A DNA stretch of 64,000 nt, taken from assembly GCA_948474755.1 (NCBI GenBank), contig CAOLHI010000927.1, positions 1 to 64,000 on the forward strand, read 5' to 3'. The stretch's first letter is position 1. Every line of letters begins with the position of its first letter. A model generated the notes under the pieces. The model saw only the letters and a program-made list of their open reading frames with translations. It ran no database searches and was not told the DNA's origin. Both the position numbers and the translations under genes were made by a program. Below, piece after piece: positions 62,126-64,000 of the stretch. Source of the DNA: Ctenosaura bakeri. Its lineage: Eukaryota > Chordata > Lepidosauria > Squamata > Iguanidae.

Positions 62126-64000
62126 GAACTGCTAGATTTCATGGGCAGTAGTGCTTCTCTACCTTTTAGTCATTTACAGTCCTCTTCAAGCTAGACAAAA
62201 CAGAGCAGGCTAGTCAAACATGACCAAGAAGGACGGTGTATTGCACCCATGCCTGTCCCCTGTGGCCACATTAGACTTTGTCCCTTCACTCTCTTTGTTG
62301 ATTGGGGGGAATTGAAGAGGATCTCCACTCACAGCTTCTTGAATGGAAATAAGAGTCCTCAGCATGACTGGGAAGACTGACAAAGGCAAGTCCCCAGTCA
62401 TAGGGATAGTTCTACTTGCATTCAAGCAAATATGAGTAGAAACTCTCTTCAGAACTCTCTGCTCAACATAACAAGATCAGGGATATAAGGGATGAAGCCA
62501 GGATACATGGTTCAGTGTCTCTTACTTTTGAATTTATCTATTCTATTGAGGCTAAGCACCTGAACAAGGCTGTAGTAGTAGCAGAGTGTGTATGTGTGTG
62601 AGATAGAGCGTGTGTGTATGAGACAGAGACAGAATAATTCATAAGACTCCTCTCATAGCCCTGCAGTGGTGAGAGAAACTGCATTATCCATTGAAATCTT
62701 CTCAGCTCTAAAGACCCTAGTGTTGCAAAATTCAACATGGTTTGTAAGGGTCCAGCGAGGTGAGGTACATGGAACATCCTCTATCTTGCACTTCTGTGTC
62801 TCTGTTGTCCAAAATATCATTTTAGCCTGTTTCCTGAATGAAGATATTCAAGCTCCTAGCTCTTGGGGCAAAGACAAAATCTACTTTGTACGGTTTCAGG
62901 GGGGGCGGGTAATAGTAGAGTGGAATGCACTGGGTCTTCTCCCTATAACTTCCAAAATCACTTTTACAGATTCCTGGTTACACATTTTGCAAATGTTTCT
63001 TGGAGGCCAGGTTGAAAATTCTGTCCTTTTCTTCTGACTGCCTCTGTAGATTTGCTTCTTGATATCAGAAAAATTAGCAGTCATTGTCTCCCTTTTGGTT
63101 TTGTACAGTGCCTTACTATTTAAGAAATTAAAATATAGGTTTGTCAGTTCTCAAAGTATCTGTTCCATTGGTCATCGTTATAATGAAGCAGTCAGGCATT
63201 GCTGTCAGTACTGTTTCTTGTTGGTGAGGAGGTAGTTCTTTGTTGAAGTACAAAAAACTTTCCACTCTCTCTTTCTCTTTCTGAGCAATTGGAGTGAGGT
63301 ATGTTTTCTCTGCAATGCAGAGAGTGCTATTGTTGTGCATCAAGTAGGAAGAAGGAGGCCTTTGAACTTTGGCCAAAATCAGACCATGATGGAAAAAGAT
63401 GTGGTTGAGAACAATACAACTGGCAAATCTTTCTGCAGATTTATAGTTGTAATCGTGCCATAACATGGGAACGTGCTAACCTCCTACTGAACTTGGTGAG
63501 AGGAAATGACTAATGCAAGAAGATAGTTGATATAGTATTTATATTGGACAAAAGATCTAAACTATCTTTAAGCTAGTTCTATACCACAGGAAGTGGAGTC
63601 TGTGTTCAGTTTCCTACCAAAAGGTTGTTAAAACATTTCTTAACAGTTTAAACCATTTAGTGCACAAACATTTTATCTTTACTGATGCCAGGTATCTTTT
63701 TTTTTTTTTAGGTTTTTTTTTCTTCCTGGCCTCTGTTACTAGTCTCTCATTTGAAATTTGAAGTTCATGTTAGCGATAGCAAAATAGAACAATATCTACA
63801 AATGACCAGTAATATATCATCCAGCAGGTCCCTGAAAGCCTTAGTAAGATGTTAAGCATATATGAATTCACTGAGAATTAAGCATGTTTAATTGGATGTT
63901 GGCTTGTGGACTGAAGACCCTTGTAGTCATACAAAAGTTTATAAATGTACAGCATAAAACAAAACAGAACAAAACCTATCTTCTTGCAAAGAAGTGGAGA

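Larger units (their letters stand above)
59311..64000 (+). other. ATP9A: ATP9A intron 15 (5' part)
   Basis: 4690 bases to the window end. A Tigger-like MITE (60607-60827) and a family-C palindromic MITE (about 62026-62125) are recognisable, with a TG-rich run near 62586-62625. No exon continuing the N domain was found in the frame needed after exon 15. The remainder (59315-60600, 60835-62020, 62130-64000) holds nothing I can name. Confidence 0.88.

Noticed and set aside
59311..64000. Next ATP9A exon (DEST...KGAD block)
   Set aside because: No segment with an AG acceptor in phase 0 encodes this block before the window ends.

Overview
The window is vertebrate nuclear DNA, almost certainly from a squamate reptile (lizard). 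It carries a 5'-incomplete and 3'-incomplete stretch of one protein-coding gene on the + strand, ATP9A, a P4-type ATPase of the Neo1/ATP9 branch. Fourteen coding exons can be placed base by base between 21212 and 59310. All have AG/GT borders, their phases join without a break, and together they give 1600 coding bases (about 533 residues). If exon 1 is as long as in human ATP9A, they are residues 23-556 and the phosphorylated aspartate of DKTGT is residue 391, its number in the human protein. Exon 1 (about 22 residues) should lie before the window; the remaining exons (rest of the N domain, P-domain motifs, M5-M10) lie after it.

Layout: 1-21211 is the 3' part of intron 1. Exons 2-4 (21212-29084) encode the cytosolic N-terminus and M1-M2. 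Exons 5-10 (32654-45162) encode the actuator domain, including DGET. Exon 11 (47195-47355) encodes M3-M4. Exons 12-13 (48775-51912) carry the end of M4 and the split DKTG/T phosphorylation motif. Exons 14-15 (55304-59310) begin the nucleotide-binding domain. From 59311 to the end is intron 15.

The rest is intron, dense in old transposable elements. Recognisable are: tRNA-derived squamate SINEs with a Lys/Gly-like head and an ACA-rich tail (about a dozen, both strands); three SINEs with a 5S rRNA-derived head; CR1 LINE 3' ends (one with a 241-codon open frame); L2-like, RTE-like, L1-like and an unplaced LINE remnant; palindromic MITEs of at least three families; Tigger-like MITEs with TA flanks; a 370-470 bp unclassified repeat in four copies; and several microsatellites. 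The SINE and CR1 set is the basis for the squamate call; the species cannot be fixed by reading alone.

I found no CpG island, RNA gene, second protein-coding gene, CRISPR array or bacterial-type system. The points most worth a second look are local: a tandem (NAGNAG) acceptor at exon 14, a T-run/G-run inside the exon 9 acceptor region, perfect hairpins that look like template-switch mutations, an extra cysteine in the N-terminal cysteine cluster, nested transposon insertions, and a roughly 0.9 kb element rich in CTCAAGT/ACTTGAG units.
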